This document shows positions 30,952 to 45,900 of a stretch of 64,000 nt of DNA, in pieces (within the stretch, counting starts at the first letter, position 1; every line of letters begins with the position of its first letter). The translations under genes were made by a program, and so were the position numbers. The DNA lies in contig CM046836.1 in NCBI GenBank assembly GCA_025618425.1, positions 15,588,135-15,652,134 on the forward strand. The letters run 5' to 3'. Under the pieces are notes generated by a model that saw only the letters and a list, made by a program, of their open reading frames with translations, made no database searches and was not told the origin of the DNA. Source of the DNA: Heliocidaris tuberculata (lineage: Eukaryota; Echinodermata; Echinoidea; Camarodonta; Echinometridae).

Positions 30952-33900
30952 GATGATATATAGTAAAGTCGATGATGATTAAGAAGATGTTTGTGAGAAA
31001 GAATGAGAGTAGAATAATGAAACTAGGGAAGAGGAAATTTTAGTGGTGGTGATGATGATGATGGTGATAATGATGATGATTATGAGGGGGAGATGATGAT
31101 GAAAACTGAGGTTAAAAAAGAGGAGGAGGAAAATCATTGTTGTGAGGTAGTGTTAAAGGGGGTACCCAATGCTGAAACAATGTTAGTTCATTTAAAAGAT
31201 CATGATTTTATTAGCAGAAAATCATCTGCCTTAAGTTTTTTAAAAATTCGTGTTGCCAGAAAAATCCCCGAAATATGGTAAGACTTCAGGATATTTTGGC
31301 CCCTCAGCTGTGTCCCAATTTCAGCTAGGTAACCACAATGACGTCAAAGTGGTTACCCAGGTTCGCGTATTGCAGATGTGTTGCGCGCTAGACTGTACAA
31401 AATGCATTGCACCTTGCGCGCATTTTGCTATAATTGCGCGACAATAACCACTTTGACGTCATTGTGGTTACCTAGCTGAAATTGGGACACAGCTGAGGGG
31501 CCAAAATATCCTGAAATCTTACCATATTTCGGTGATTTTCTGGCAACACGAATTTAAAAAAAAAATTAAGGCAGATGATTTTCTTCTAATAAAATCATGA
31601 ACTTTTAAATGAACTAACATTGTTTCAGCATTGGGTACCCCCTTTAAAGACAAGTAACTAACACAACTAATATTATTTTCTGTTCACTGCACATATCTGT
31701 GTTCCTTTTTTTGGTTTGAATGTTAAATAAAGTGATGATATATGACAACTTATAGGATAATGGTGAAGTAAGTTGCAGTACAGGAAATATCACTTGGTAA
31801 TGTACTACTAAAATTGTTGAATCTGAATCAAGTATGTTGCAATGAAATTCCTGAGCTTATCAAAGTTTCTTGAAAGTGAAAATTTATCTCTGTATGAAAA
31901 TCAAGAACTGTCAAGTCTAGTCCAACAAATCCCAAATTCTCTTCTATGTAGGCAAGCATGGGACCTAGCAGTGGATGCCTGTCTCTCCCAACTCCCTGCC
32001 TTGGCCAAGGGGGCAGAGTACAAGCACAGTCCTTTCTTTGCTGAACAGTTGACAGCCTTCCAGGTCTGGCTAGGTATGGGGTCAGAAATGAGAGAGCCAC
32101 CAGAACAACTCCCCATTGTGCTTCAGGTAAAGAGTTTAGACAGTGAAGACTAATCTAAATGAGTTTGTCAGTGTTGTAGATGTGGCTGGAAATGGGTTCG
32201 GAGCCACTGCTCATCTGCTTTGTCTTGAACCAATAAAGTCTGTATCCTCTTCTCTTCAGGCAAGCTGTAGAGTGTGGAGAAGGCTGGTCACAGGGTATAG
32301 GTGAAGTTGTAGGTGTGGTTTGGAACTGTGTTAGAGATAAGAGAGCCACCTGAACAAACCGTTAACCCTTACTGTACTGAACTTAGTGTACTGGGGGAGG
32401 GGGCTCTGAGCCCCCCCCCCCCCCCCCCCCCCCCTTCAGAAAGGAGCTTGAAAGAGCCCAGTACTGTAAGGGTTATTGTGTGGCAGGTAAAGAGTAGAAA
32501 AGTGGGGACTGGTAGGAGAGTTTGTGTAGAGTTCTTGGTGTGGCTGGGAAAGGGGTCGGAGTTGAGAGAGCCACCAGAAAAAATTCTGCACTAGGCACAG
32601 AATGGAACAGTGGGCATTGACTATATTAAATGCCTTGGACAAACGGGTTGGAAATGCTAAGTATACATTGACCTATAATCTTAGAGAACTGAATGCATCT
32701 CTGACCTCAATTTCATCCATTCCTTTGCAAGAAGGAACCACTAAAATCAATGTTGTACTTTAATACCCCAACTGTTCATTGTGTTGCAACAAATTAACAG
32801 ATTTATGAAGCAGAGTATGCAATGTTTCAAACCTCCTCATGTACATATATCTATTTAATATCCATTTATCTTGTCATTCTATATCTCTCAGGTACTGTTG
32901 AGTCAAGTGCATAGATCCAGAGCATTAGACCTCCTTGGGCGGTTTCTGGACCTAGGACCATGGGCTGTCAGTCTGGTATGTGTCTATCAGGAGCCAAACC
33001 ACATATCTGGGTCCATGAGAAATGTCATTTTAAAGCGAATCACAAAGAATATGTTGAATGACACAAGATTGTGAAATGTGGAGATTTGTCTACTTATTGT
33101 TGTAAACTTTACCTCACTGCACTCGACTAATTTGAGCTGCTGTTACAGGGGTTGGGGGTGGGTGAACATAATGCAATATTACATGTGACCAATTTTGTAA
33201 TTTGATGAATTTTATTATCTGTGCCAGTCAAAGAGTATGTGTTTGTGTTTGCTAGTCCTGTTATCTTCTTTATATGTCTCCTCTCTCATCTCTCCCCCTC
33301 TTCCCTCCCTTCTTTTTCTCTTTTTTTAGTTTTATTCCTTTTTTTGACATTTGAAAGGGGGGTGTATGTTTCCCTGTGCCCCCTTTAGTTACATGACTGC
33401 TTTGCAGTCAAAGACAATTGATCTTTTTCCATATACAGGCCTTGTCAGTGGGTATCTTCCCATATGTCCTGAAGCTCCTTCAGAGTTCTGCCAGGGAGCT
33501 GAGACCACTCCTTGTCTTCATATGGGCAAAGATCCTAGCAGTCGACAGGGTAAGATGGCTTCTAAACTAGGGATTTGTTCTTTATGCTGTCATTTAAAGT
33601 CAGAGTTATAAGTGTTGGTAGATTTGTTAAGATGGTTAATAGGAAAGGAATAGTTTTGTACAAAGATTCTGGTAGCAGAGCTGCCAACTACATGTAGTAC
33701 AGATTTTTCGTAATTGTTACAGAATTCAGACACAAATTTCCCCTCTAGAATTACGGATTCGAAGAAATCTGATTATGCATTATTCTTCCTATACGTTGCG
33801 CATGTGTATTTGTTATCACTCAAACTTTCACATTCACATTGTACTATTTTCCCTGTTCCCGGAACTCCCCACTGTGTATGTACTTAAAGTGCATACAGAA

Positions 33901-36900
33901 AAGAGAATGCGAACGTACACACACTTGTACTTTCACTGCACATGCAAACTTCTAGCTCCAGCGGTGCAGCTGCTCTTACTAACAGGTACTAGGCGAAGTC
34001 CGCCAGCCTAGACCGCGGGCGGCGCGGGGCAGCTGCCGCGATTAGTGCTGGTGCAAGGCTGCAGTATGTGGAGCCAGGCCATAGTTGCATTGAAAGGATG
34101 AATAGGGAATGTGAGTTTTTAGCTGTTTTGTTATGTTTCTAGATCTAGATCATGATAAATAAAAACTATTGGGATGTAAGGAAGAGTAATTCTTTTGAGA
34201 TCTAACTTTAACAGTTTTGGCGGCAGTTGCAGTTTAAAAATTTGGTATTTGGAATTTTGGTGACTTGCAAAAAATTACGGATTTTATCGGCAAAATACGA
34301 TTTTTCAGCTTGTGTACGGAAAAGCTTGGCCTGAGGTTGGCAGCTCTGTGGTAGTAGTAGGATAATATGACTGATGAAAAGAGAGGTAGAATATATAAGA
34401 TCACTTCTGAGTGACACATCATTAAAAAGTAGGTATAAAAGGTGCTTCTTTTTTTTTTTACTTTTAAAATCTTATTGTCATATATTGTTATTATGAGATT
34501 CCATGCATTCTTTTGTGGCTAACTAAAGTTGTACTTTACTTTACTTCAGTAGTATGTGGGCACTGCATTTACTGTTCAGATAGAAGCTTCATATTTCTAC
34601 CACTGCTTTTGTATTATTTCCTTCTGGGAGGAAATAAGATTTGAGTTGAACATACATGTAATTGATAGAAGCTCTTCCTTGTATTCAGACATTTTATGTC
34701 TGATATTCCTTGCATTTTCTTTTTTGTCATGATTGTTTTAATTTCTCTTTTCCCAGTCATGTAAAGCTGACCTAGTGAAGGACATGGGTCACAAATACTT
34801 TTTATCAGTTCTGGCAGATCCTTACATGGTGGTAAGTTGAAGTATCATAGAAAGTACAAAAAGATTCCCCAAAGAATAATTCTCACCAATGGTGTGGCAT
34901 TAAGCAATGCTGCAATCATAGTGATCTTTTCTGAAGGATAAGTTTTTTCAGAAAAGTTTCATGGAGTCTAATGTGATGAGGTATATGTCAAATTCTTTAA
35001 GAACTATTGTTTGTTTAATCATTAGTCTTTACGAAAGAATTCAGACATACAGAACAGATTGCAATGTTCGTTTGATTATGAGTCGGCCAACTTTAACATT
35101 TGCTCTGGGAACGACTGCTCCTAGCTTTATTTTGTCAAAGATATAGGATTGGGGCTTTGGTTGCTGTGAGTGTTTTCTTTTAATTTTTTAGGGTTGCCGT
35201 GAGGAATTTGATTAGAGTTTGATATTGAATGTGGAGCAGTTGTTGCCAAGTATGTGTTGTACAGTTAGTGAATCTATCCATCGATACAGCTTTTCATTAG
35301 TATGGATAGCAAAAATGAATTTTGCAGTTTTGTAATCATATTTTGATATTATTTGTCTGTTTTTGCAGGCTGAACACAGGACAATGGCTGCCTTTGTTCT
35401 TGCTATGATTGTGGAGGATTACCAGAATGGACAGGTTAGTTCTCAATCAAATTTATTTACTGAGTTCCTTTTTCTAATGGCTTGTTTGATAACATTCAAC
35501 TGTGGGTCTGTATGTATGTGTTGTGTACTTTTTCTTTTAAATGTTCCTGGGCCCTGTTGCATAAAACTTGTGACATAAATCTCGATCGTGACATAAATCT
35601 CTGCATAAGCTATGTCATTGACATTTATGTTTATGTCGTGATTCAGGGATTTATGTCATGAATCATGACATAAATCATGACATAAAAGTTTTATGCAACA
35701 GGGCCCTGGTATTTTTGTTAGTATGCAGTGTGTAAAACTGCCCCCCCCCCCCTCTCTCTCTCTTTAAGCTGAGTAAGAACATCAACTTCAGGATGGTAGC
35801 AATGTAGAACAGCTACTATTTTGGGATAAATCTTACAAACTCGCAAAAGTATAATAGCAGTATCCTTATAAATTTCATAAGGATGTTTTCTGGATCATCT
35901 ACATATGATTTTGATGCAGATGATACCAAACATGCACCACTTTTATCACATTTGTTGCTTTCATTTCTTTAGGGCTATACTTTGATCTTAGACAAGTTAG
36001 AATTGTAGTGACTCATACGCTTTTATTGCCTGTATTGCTTCCGGTTTTGGAGGGCGATGCTCTGATGTTAGGCAAGTTAGAACGGTACTAACTCATGTAA
36101 TTTACTCCTCTCCATTGAATCGGTTTTAATCGTTTTGTCATTGTACTTTTAAAGCAGACCGTGTGATACATGTATAAAGACAATATCATTCTTGGATTGT
36201 AGAAAGAAGAAATATACCTCTTCTAACGCATTGATTGCTAAAGCCAGAGAAAATTTGAATTGCAATCTGTTGGAAATTATGTGTTATATCAAATTTAAAA
36301 TATTTCAAGTGGGTTTAAATGTTTTGTTTTGCATTGAGCAGGAAGCAGCATTCCAAGGTAATGTGATAGCAATCTGTCTGGAACAGTTGAACGACCCTCA
36401 CCCTCTCCTTAGACAATGGCTAGCCCTCTGTATAGCCAGGGTATGGACCAACTACAATGCTGCTAGGTGGTGTGGCGTCAGGGATAGCGCTCATGAGAAA
36501 CTGTACAAACTACTCAGCGATCCCATTCCAGAGGTAGGTTAATTTTTGCCAAGAGCTTCTTAAAGTGATTGCATCATCATGCAGCTAGAGTGTCCACTCA
36601 AAAATCTCATTAGGCAGTGGTATGTTGTGTATGAGTATGTGCAATCATGCTAAGTACATTCTTGGTCCAACATTATGATGCCCAGGCGTTTCTAAGAACC
36701 ATCCTACTGTATTTCAAGTAGGGACCTGTTCAGCGAGGCTTTGAGAAGTGCCATCTACAGCCTGATGATGCCATCACTTTAATGCTTTATTTTTTCACCC
36801 AGAATTTGCAGAGGTTTTCTGTAGATCACAGAGTTCAAGAGCAATAACTTAAGTGTTCAGAAATGCATACTCCTTCCTATTTTGCATAAACGCTGTAGAA

Positions 36901-39900
36901 AAAAATCTTTCACATATGCATGGATCAAATGTATGATTGCAGGTCTAGAAATAGTCATGGAAATCCCCATTCAGACCAGAATATCATAACCTACTTGTTT
37001 GAAATTAGGATGGCATTGTTCCTCTTTGTCAAGTATCAAGTGCCATATGAATTTAGAATTATAACTCTTTGTTGGTTGATAATTATTCTTCATCTTGTTA
37101 CAAGGTGAGGGCTGCAGCAACAGTAGCCCTGGGTACCTTTATAGGCAACGGAACAGAAAGGACAGACCATGCTATGACGATCAACCATAATGTAGGTGTC
37201 ACACTGCTGTCTGTGGTCAGTGATGGAAGTGCAATAGTTAGGCAGGTTAGTGGACTGATGTGACTTATGCAGGTAGATATTGAAAAAGACTGGTGAAAGA
37301 AAAAGTGATGTTGTACAGTTAGGCAAGTTAAAGAATAGTAAGGTGTTGTATAGTTAGACAATTAATTCATTAGAGATAATGTAGGCATCATTCTTTCTGT
37401 GGCCAGTGATGGAAGTGCAAAAGTTAGGCAGGTGAGTGGACTGATATGTCATTAGCACTTCGAGTGTTCTCAAAGAGGTGTGTAATGCTATTTTTGAACA
37501 TGTTCATAGTATAGTATTGATGTTGGGTTCATGAATAGCAGAAAAGTACATAAGTCATATGGTTAGGCAGCTGAATGATAGGAGATGGGACAGAATTGAA
37601 CAAACAGACCAGGCAGTGACTATTAACTGTACTTTGGATGCTACACTGCATGCAGTGAGTGAGATGGAAGCTATATTCAATACAGATGAGTGCAAGAGAA
37701 TTTTGAATGATACCTTTAGTCAGATACAGGAAAATATGTGTATAAATTTTGATATCTTTTAATTGGCTCATTTCAGACCATGAATACTGTGTGAATGATA
37801 CATAGAATTTGTTTGTCGAGTCAAGATTAAATAATCTTACTGGAATTGACCATATTGTGTGTTGAGAGCCAGAAAGGCAAAACTGTGTTATTGAAATTGA
37901 AGTAATGCCCTTCTGCCTCTTAACAGATGCTATCTTAGGTCTAACCAGAGCTATACATACAGAGAGTCGCGACACTGGAGGTCGCTTCTGATTGGTCAGC
38001 CATTTCATGGAGCTTCAAATAGTTCCCTCCCATAGAGAATGTACATGAAAGGGAACTATTGGGGGCTCCATGATCCGCCATGTTTTAAACAACTCACTCT
38101 TTCAATGCGCTCTGGGTCTAACCATTCTTCAGAACTGCCTGTATCTTATACCAAAGGCCAATATACCATGAATTACCAGTATTAAAGTAAAAGGCATTTT
38201 AGGCTTCGGATGAATTACTAAATAATCAAATTATATTGTCAATGTCTCAACAGGAACTCGTGGTGGCGCTCTACCAGCTGATCAAGCAGTCGGAGACCCA
38301 GTTTGCCACCATCGCTCGCCAACTGCTAGATGAGGAGCAGAGCTCGGATGAGAACCTGGCGCCGCGGAGCGCTGCAGTCACGTCCGGTGGGTGGCTAGTG
38401 GTCCATGACTCACTCAATACAAATGGTACAGATAACTCTCGATATCAATATCCACACAGAAATATCAATGTACACCCCAGCAGCCATAGCTGAGCACATC
38501 ACAGATTTTGGTTTGATTTTGTTTCAGTTATGATTTCTTTCAAGTTTATTTGAAGTAAAAAGCTAGCTAGTTAGATCTATCCATAATCCTTTGTAGGTCT
38601 TAATCCATTTACGTTGTTGATTTCAGTTTAAGCTTAGCTAGAGAGAAAAATTTCAGAGTTCACCACAGCTGCCATAGCTGAATACATCACAGATTTTTGT
38701 TTGCTTTTGATTATGATTTTTTCAAATAGAGAACTAGCTAAATGTTTGTAGATTGATTCTTAAATCTCATTTAGGTCATGGATTTTAGTTGTAGTATATT
38801 TAGACAGATATTGTTCACCCAACCCTGTTAGTTGAGTTCACCAATTTTGGTTTGCTTTTTGGTTATGATTTTTTTTTCTTCAGTAGAAAGCTAATTAGAT
38901 CGAACTCTAAGCCTCACATGCTGTAGATCCATTTTATAGGTTGTGGATTTCAGTTTAAGCATAGCTAGTCAGAAAATTATGAATTTTGCCTCCAGCCGCC
39001 ATAGCTGAGCTCATCATAAATTTTGGTTTGTGGTTCGGTTCTGATTTCTTTTATTAAAGTAGGAAGTTTGAGCAACGTGTTTATCACATGTTTATCACAT
39101 GTTGGTCATAGAGTTCATTGTAACTAGATAGAAAAATCACTATGTTCAGCAAAGCCGCCATAACTGAGCACGTCAGAAAATCAGTTTGCTCTTTAATTCT
39201 GAAAGTAAAACACTACATGGAGTATGATGAACTCTTATGGATCCATTAACTAGTTTCATTTTCTGTGGCATGTACATGTAAAGCTTTCGATGTATCAGAT
39301 AGTCAAACTTAAAGCATTCCACATTTAAATCTTTATCTCATCGATTCTGTGGATATACCAAGCAGTGGCCTCAATGATTGTGCTGATTTTATGTGTGAAT
39401 GGACATACTTTCTATGTATTTTAGTTTATGCTAACTGGACAAACAAAGAAAAAAATCAAAGCCCATCAAGGTATTGAATGTTTTTTAGATTTAGATGCTG
39501 GTCAAAGGTCACATAGGACAGTCAAAGGGGGGGGGGGGAATATATTTATACAGTGCGTCCAGAAAAAAGTTAAGTTTGAAAAATTCCCCCCAAATAAATT
39601 TTTCAAAATATGTTTAAGAAATTTTCATACCTGTGGATAGCTTAGGGTCTTATCTATCAAATGACATCAAAATATCTCACAATATTTTACGCTTGAGTGA
39701 GCAAAAACCAATTTTGTGAAAGGGTGCAAAATCCAGTCTTGACAAGAATTGATATTGGCTCTGGCTGGTATCAGCCCAGCTGAGAGTCATGGAAAGGCTT
39801 AGAAATTTCCATATTCTGATCAATAAAAGACAATTTATGAAATAACAGGCTATGTTATTTGTATATCCTTACATATATCAACATTTTATGCTTGAGTGAG

Positions 39901-42900
39901 CAATTAACTACTGTGCTCAGTGTTTCAACATGGTATTTTTGGTGAGTCTTTTAATTTCATCTGGCTTGCTCACTCAACCATAAAGTTTTGATGGGATATA
40001 TCAGGAAATACATTGAACAAAGTCTGTTCTTTCATAAATAGTCTTCCAATGATCAGAATAAAAAATTTTGAAGTCTTTTCATGACTCTCAGCTTGGCTCA
40101 TACATGTACCATCCAGAACAATAACAAACAATTGTCAAGAATGGATTTTGCACCATTTCACAAAAGTGGCTTTGGCTCACTCAAGTGTAAAATATTGTGA
40201 GACATTTTAGTGTCATTTGGTAGAAGAGATCCTAAGCTAACCACAGGTTTGAAATTTTCCTGAAAATATTTTGAAATATTTAATTGAGGAGACTTTTTCC
40301 AACTGTCAATTTCAAACAGTTCTCAACTTTGTTGATACCAGTCAGAACAAATACCAATTCTTGTCAAGTCTGAATTTTGCACCCTTTCCCAAAAACGGTT
40401 TTAGATCACTCAAGCGCAATAACTACATGTAGTCAGATTTGTTTAGTGTTATTGTATAGGAGGGACCCTAAGCGATCTACAAGAATGAAAACTTATTGAA
40501 AAATAATTTTTTTTTGGGGGGGGGAGACTTTTTCCAACTGTTAACTTTGGGGGGGATGCACTGTATATATGTATATTATAGCATTATTGCATGGCCAAAG
40601 GGTTTTTTATTATTTTCAGAGTGGCAGGGCCTGAATTTTTTAAATCATTATTTTATGCTAAGAGAAATTTATGAATACATTTGGATTGCCACAGACCTGT
40701 GGTGGTTATTATGATCTATCTTATTCTTTGCATTATTGTATAAGTATTCTTTTCATGGTCCAACGATTTATCTCTCTTGGTTGCAGTGTTGTTTGTTTTC
40801 AGTGAATTAAAGGGGGTACCCAATGCTGAAACAATGTTAGTTCATTTAAAAGATCATGATTTTATTAGAAGAAAATCATCTGCCTTAATTTTTTTTTTTA
40901 ATTCGTGTTGCCAGAAAATTCCAAAAATATGGTAAGATTTCAGGATATTTTGGCCCCTCAGCTGTGTCCCAATTTCAGCTAGGTAACCATAATGACGTCA
41001 AAGTGGTTACCCAGGTTCGCGTATTGCAGATGTGTTGCGCGCTAGACTGTACAAAATGCATTACACCTTGCGCGCATTTTGCTATAATTGCGCGACAAGG
41101 TAACCACTTTGACGTCATTGTGGTTACCTAGCTGAAATTGGGACACAGCTGAGGGGCCAAAATATCCTGAAGTCTTACCATATTTCGGGGATTTTTCTGG
41201 CAACACGAATTTAAAAAAAACTTAAGGCAGATGATTTTCTGCTAATAAAATCATGATCATTTAAATGAACTAACATTGTTTCAGCATTGGGTACCCCCTT
41301 TAAAGAAAAGCATGAGTTTGAAGCTATCCCTGGCATGATTAAATGAATGTAAAGCTTGGTTTGACCTGTAGTTAGTTTTGAGTGAAAACCACACTGGAAT
41401 GAAAGCTGAAAGTCCACTTGTGAGGAGGTCCCCCCCCCCCCCCCCCCATTATATATTTTTGTTATTTTCAAGAGCCGTTGTGTAAACTGCTTAAATGAGT
41501 CTTTAGTTGCCTTAAAGAAATTGATGTCTCAGCGATATCAAAAGTTTTTACTGCTTAGTTGGGTTTTTTAGACTGGAGCAGAAATGTTGATTGTGTATTG
41601 ATATCACTTAACTACATGATAATTTCATACCAGTACTTCTTGTTTTAATATTTTCTTCAAATGTGTTAATACCTCTTCATTTCATTGTGTGATATTAATG
41701 TCATATTTTATTTTGTTTCCTCTTTAATAATGGTCTGTCTCTTCCAGCTCATGAAATTCTGTCATACCAGTTATAATTTTCGAAATGTCACATTCTAACA
41801 CTTTTTACACGTATTTCTCTTCAAGCTTAAATCTGTAATATTTCATATTTTAGTTGACTTTCATCTGAGATCTATCAGTATTTATCCATTTTCAAGTTCG
41901 TCTTTCATATACCAGTGATCTTGGTAATTTTCTTTCTGTGGTACAATGTATACCATGTTGATTATTTGTGAAAAATTGGTCTTAATGTTTGTCTAATTAA
42001 TAGCATAGTCGGCAAAGTCTCCATGGAGTAGCAAAGAATATTGCTCTATAGTTAACATAGTATAGTTTTTATAGAAGAAAGACTTTTATCCTTTTTTTTT
42101 CTTTCTCTATACTGTAAAACTGAACTTATGGTCTGAATTATCCCACTGATTCCCTTATTTTATGAATATAATTAAGCATTGGGATAACATTTGGATTAAA
42201 ATAATTGGATTTTAGAAAGCCATTGCTTTTCAATTATCCTACTTTTAGATAAAAGAAAACAAGTTCCAAATTACAATATCTCTAAGGAGCCATTAAATTC
42301 TTGTATCCCATTGCCCATGGATCTGAATGGTTCCAGTATTATGTGTAGGTAAAAAGGGTAATTCAGAAGTCTGTGGTGTAAGATACCGTAATACTTTGAT
42401 TTATAATATATTCATAATCAGTGATAGATATTTCATTTTGGAGCAATTCAACCTGGCTTGCGGGGAAAACTTATTGATCTTTGTATTACACATACAAACA
42501 GAAACAAATTTCCATTGATTATTATAAAAGGCATTGGATTAAAAGGAATCGAAAAAGGTGGATTTTCATAGCAGTCATACATGTACATGTACATGAATGA
42601 GGACATGAGGCTGATCTTATAAAAATGAGTTTCACAAGCTGGATCTGGCCTCCCCCCAATTTCAGACCAATACCGCCGCGCCTCGGTGGCAGTCATGAAC
42701 TCTGGCAGCCGGAAGTCCATCTCCGTCCTTCCCCGAACATCCAGCGGAAACAACCTCCAGCACCTTAATGGTATCACCCGGTCCTTCTTCATTTTCATTG
42801 GATAGCTTTTGTCATATAGTATATTCCCTGAACCTTTCCTTTCCCTTATTTATTTCATTTTTCAATTTCTAATTTTATATGTCATACATCATATTGACAT

Positions 42901-45900
42901 CTTATTTTATAATTTTAATTTCTGACTTTAATTTCTAATTATACATCATATATCATATTAACATCTTATTTAGCCATTTTTTATTTCAAAGCATGCTTGG
43001 ACAAGACTATTCCTCACCCAGTATCTTAGCTGAATGTGAAATCAGAAACTTCTGCGTGCTAAAATCTTTGCTTTAATTTCTCGAGTGATCCAGATTCTCG
43101 AAATTTTCATGCTGCAAAACTACCGAATCACTAACCTCAAATATGCAATTCGTGAAAGTTTCTTGCTACAAAAATGGCCGTTGTTAATGATTGCCTGAAG
43201 TTTCATGTCATGAAAGTTTCTGGTTTTGCAGTAGTTGTCAGTGTTGAGCCTTCATTAGATTAATTCAGTACTATTTTGATAGTATTGTTAAGTACAGTCA
43301 AACCTGCTCATTAGACCACCTTTGCACCATGGCAAGTAATTCTAGCAAACCATAAAGATCTGGGTCATGGCATTTACTTCCATCCTTGTGGCAAAATTGA
43401 ACTAGAACCACATTGATCTGGAACATTTCAGAATTGTTCTAGCACTTCTACCAGTCATGATGATCAGTGTGTCTATGAGAACAGGAAAGAACTGAAACAA
43501 ATCAGAATAAAAGGTTTCTAAGAAATTTTCTTCATGAATGCCATAATGCTGTGGTTGTTGATTTCTGTTTGCCAGTATACAGGGAGATTGGACAAAACTG
43601 TGTAACAGATGCATGTAGTTTTGGTTCCCTTGCCTCCCCCCCCCCCCCCCCCCCCCACCATCTATATAAAAGTCACAATATGACAGGGATTAAGCAACTG
43701 CTACATCCTAAAAATTGCTGCTCTGTTTCCCTTGAATGTTATTTGTTTTTCAAACATGCATTTGCAAGAACCTGATCGTAGGAACTCCCTTTCTCGTTTC
43801 CTCTGTGCGCTTGTTTTTATACAGGTTTGACTGTATCTGATAATAAACATATAATACAATTATATAAATTCTAACATCAGCTTTATTTAAATGTAGGTAT
43901 CTTCCCTTTTCAGTTATCTTTCTTATTCTCATTTTCCTTCCAATTTCTATGTACATGTATTTGTGAATTGTTGTCTTGGATTTTTTGTTTTTTGTTTGTT
44001 TTGTTTTGTTTTGCTTTTAAATACAGTATGTTGATACTTCTCCACTATCTTTCTACTATTTGTTTTTGTCATACTTTATATCAAGGTCTGTAGGAAATAC
44101 AGTATCACAGAGTGAGAGCTGTATGACTTAACCTGCTATCTAGAAGATTTTTTAAAGGTCTTTCCGGAAAAATGGATGCCCATGCAAGCTTTAGGAACAC
44201 ATTTTGCTGATTATTACTACATTTCCATGTGATTCTCTGACAGATTGCCAGATATACTCATTTTATCCAGTCAGACACCATCAAAATATTTTGTCTGCTT
44301 GTATATTTTATTAGAATTGTCATTGGAGACATCTTCATTTGTTGATATCAGTTGAAGCTTATTTTCCCTGTAATTTATTTCTTCATTTTCTAGAATGCAT
44401 GGTAGATGTTTTTATTACAACTTTAACAATCTTCATTGACCATTAAAATTTCACAAACTTTTTTCTGAATACAGGCTTTTATGAAAAAAGGTGTTCTTTT
44501 TTAGATACATTCACATCATCTATCTATCTCCCTATCTTCTTTATCCTTATCTTCCTTCACCTATTTGTCCCTTCACAAACTTTCTCTTCCATCTTTACTT
44601 TATAAAATTTTCTTGGTGTCAGCAACTTCTCTTCTTATAGGACTTTGCTCAGATTTTCCCCCTTTAATTCATACATGTATGCCATTTATCTCTGCTGTGG
44701 TTTTCTGCATTCTTTTTCTTTATTATGATAACTTCATATTCTTCCATCTTTTACTCTTCTGCTTCTCTTACCTGACACTGCATTTCACATCCTCAATCTT
44801 TTTGATATGTTTGTTACTCTTTTCACAGTGATAGTGAAGAAGGCTTGCTTGTATTATGCTTTTTAACCCTTTCAGGACAGGAATTATTTAAGGACTAAAT
44901 TGATCACATTTTGTTCTTCAAATTGGCAACAATATTATCTTTCTTTTAGTGCTACATGTAAAACGTTCTAATAGGGTGCAATGTCTTTGAAAACAATATA
45001 TATGGTTAGGAATTTTGTTGAAAAGTTGACAAAATTGACAATTTTGATAAAAAAAACAATGATTTTTAACCTCTCAATGTGTTGCCAATTTTAGGATTTT
45101 TAATCTTATTCTCGTTTTTAAAATTCCTGGCATCAAACGCAACATGGTCATGCAACCAAAAAGGACATAATGTGTGCAGAATGTTTTGCTTTCTCTACTC
45201 TTGCATCTGGTATATTTTTTAGAGCTATGAATCAAAAGTTATTGAGCCAAACCTCAAAATGTGGTCAATCATCTCGAAAGGGTTAAAGAGCTTTAATAAA
45301 ACCTTAATTTACCATACCACTATCTATTTACAAATCAGCTGTTCTTTGTATTCTCAAAAAACATTGACCTCTCAGTATATGCTATCTATTAGGATTAATA
45401 TTACTTTGATAACAGTAATTGTTTAATTCATCCTGCTGCTGATAACACTTTTATGATATATATACCCTGACTGTTTTGATATGATCTGATATCAATCCAG
45501 TTTAACTCTCTAACACAGCAACCAATTTCCTGTGACGTAAACCACCATAAAGGAATACAATTATGCATGTAGTCTTGGTGTACATTAAAATGCCTGTGGT
45601 CTGCAGCTGTGTTTAGTAGTTTGTCATTGTGTGGTACATGCTGTATCAAAAGTACTATTCAACATTTATGAGCTATGATGCAGAATCAATCTGATATAAA
45701 GATAACCAGTCACATACAAGCGCTTTGTGAAGTATTTTTTACCAAGTGACATTTATAGCATGTACAGTCATTTATGTATATCTACTGTTGAATAGACATG
45801 GAAAATGAATATAAACATAAGATATTAGTTTTTTATTAAAACATATTACAGTGTAGATGGTGATATTTTTGCTTAAAGTGTTCAAATATACCTTCTCAAG

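Noticed and set aside
31093..31447. Open frames over the first TTAA palindrome
   Set aside because: They run across the microsatellite and the non-autonomous element; the second copy at 40811 is not open in the same way.
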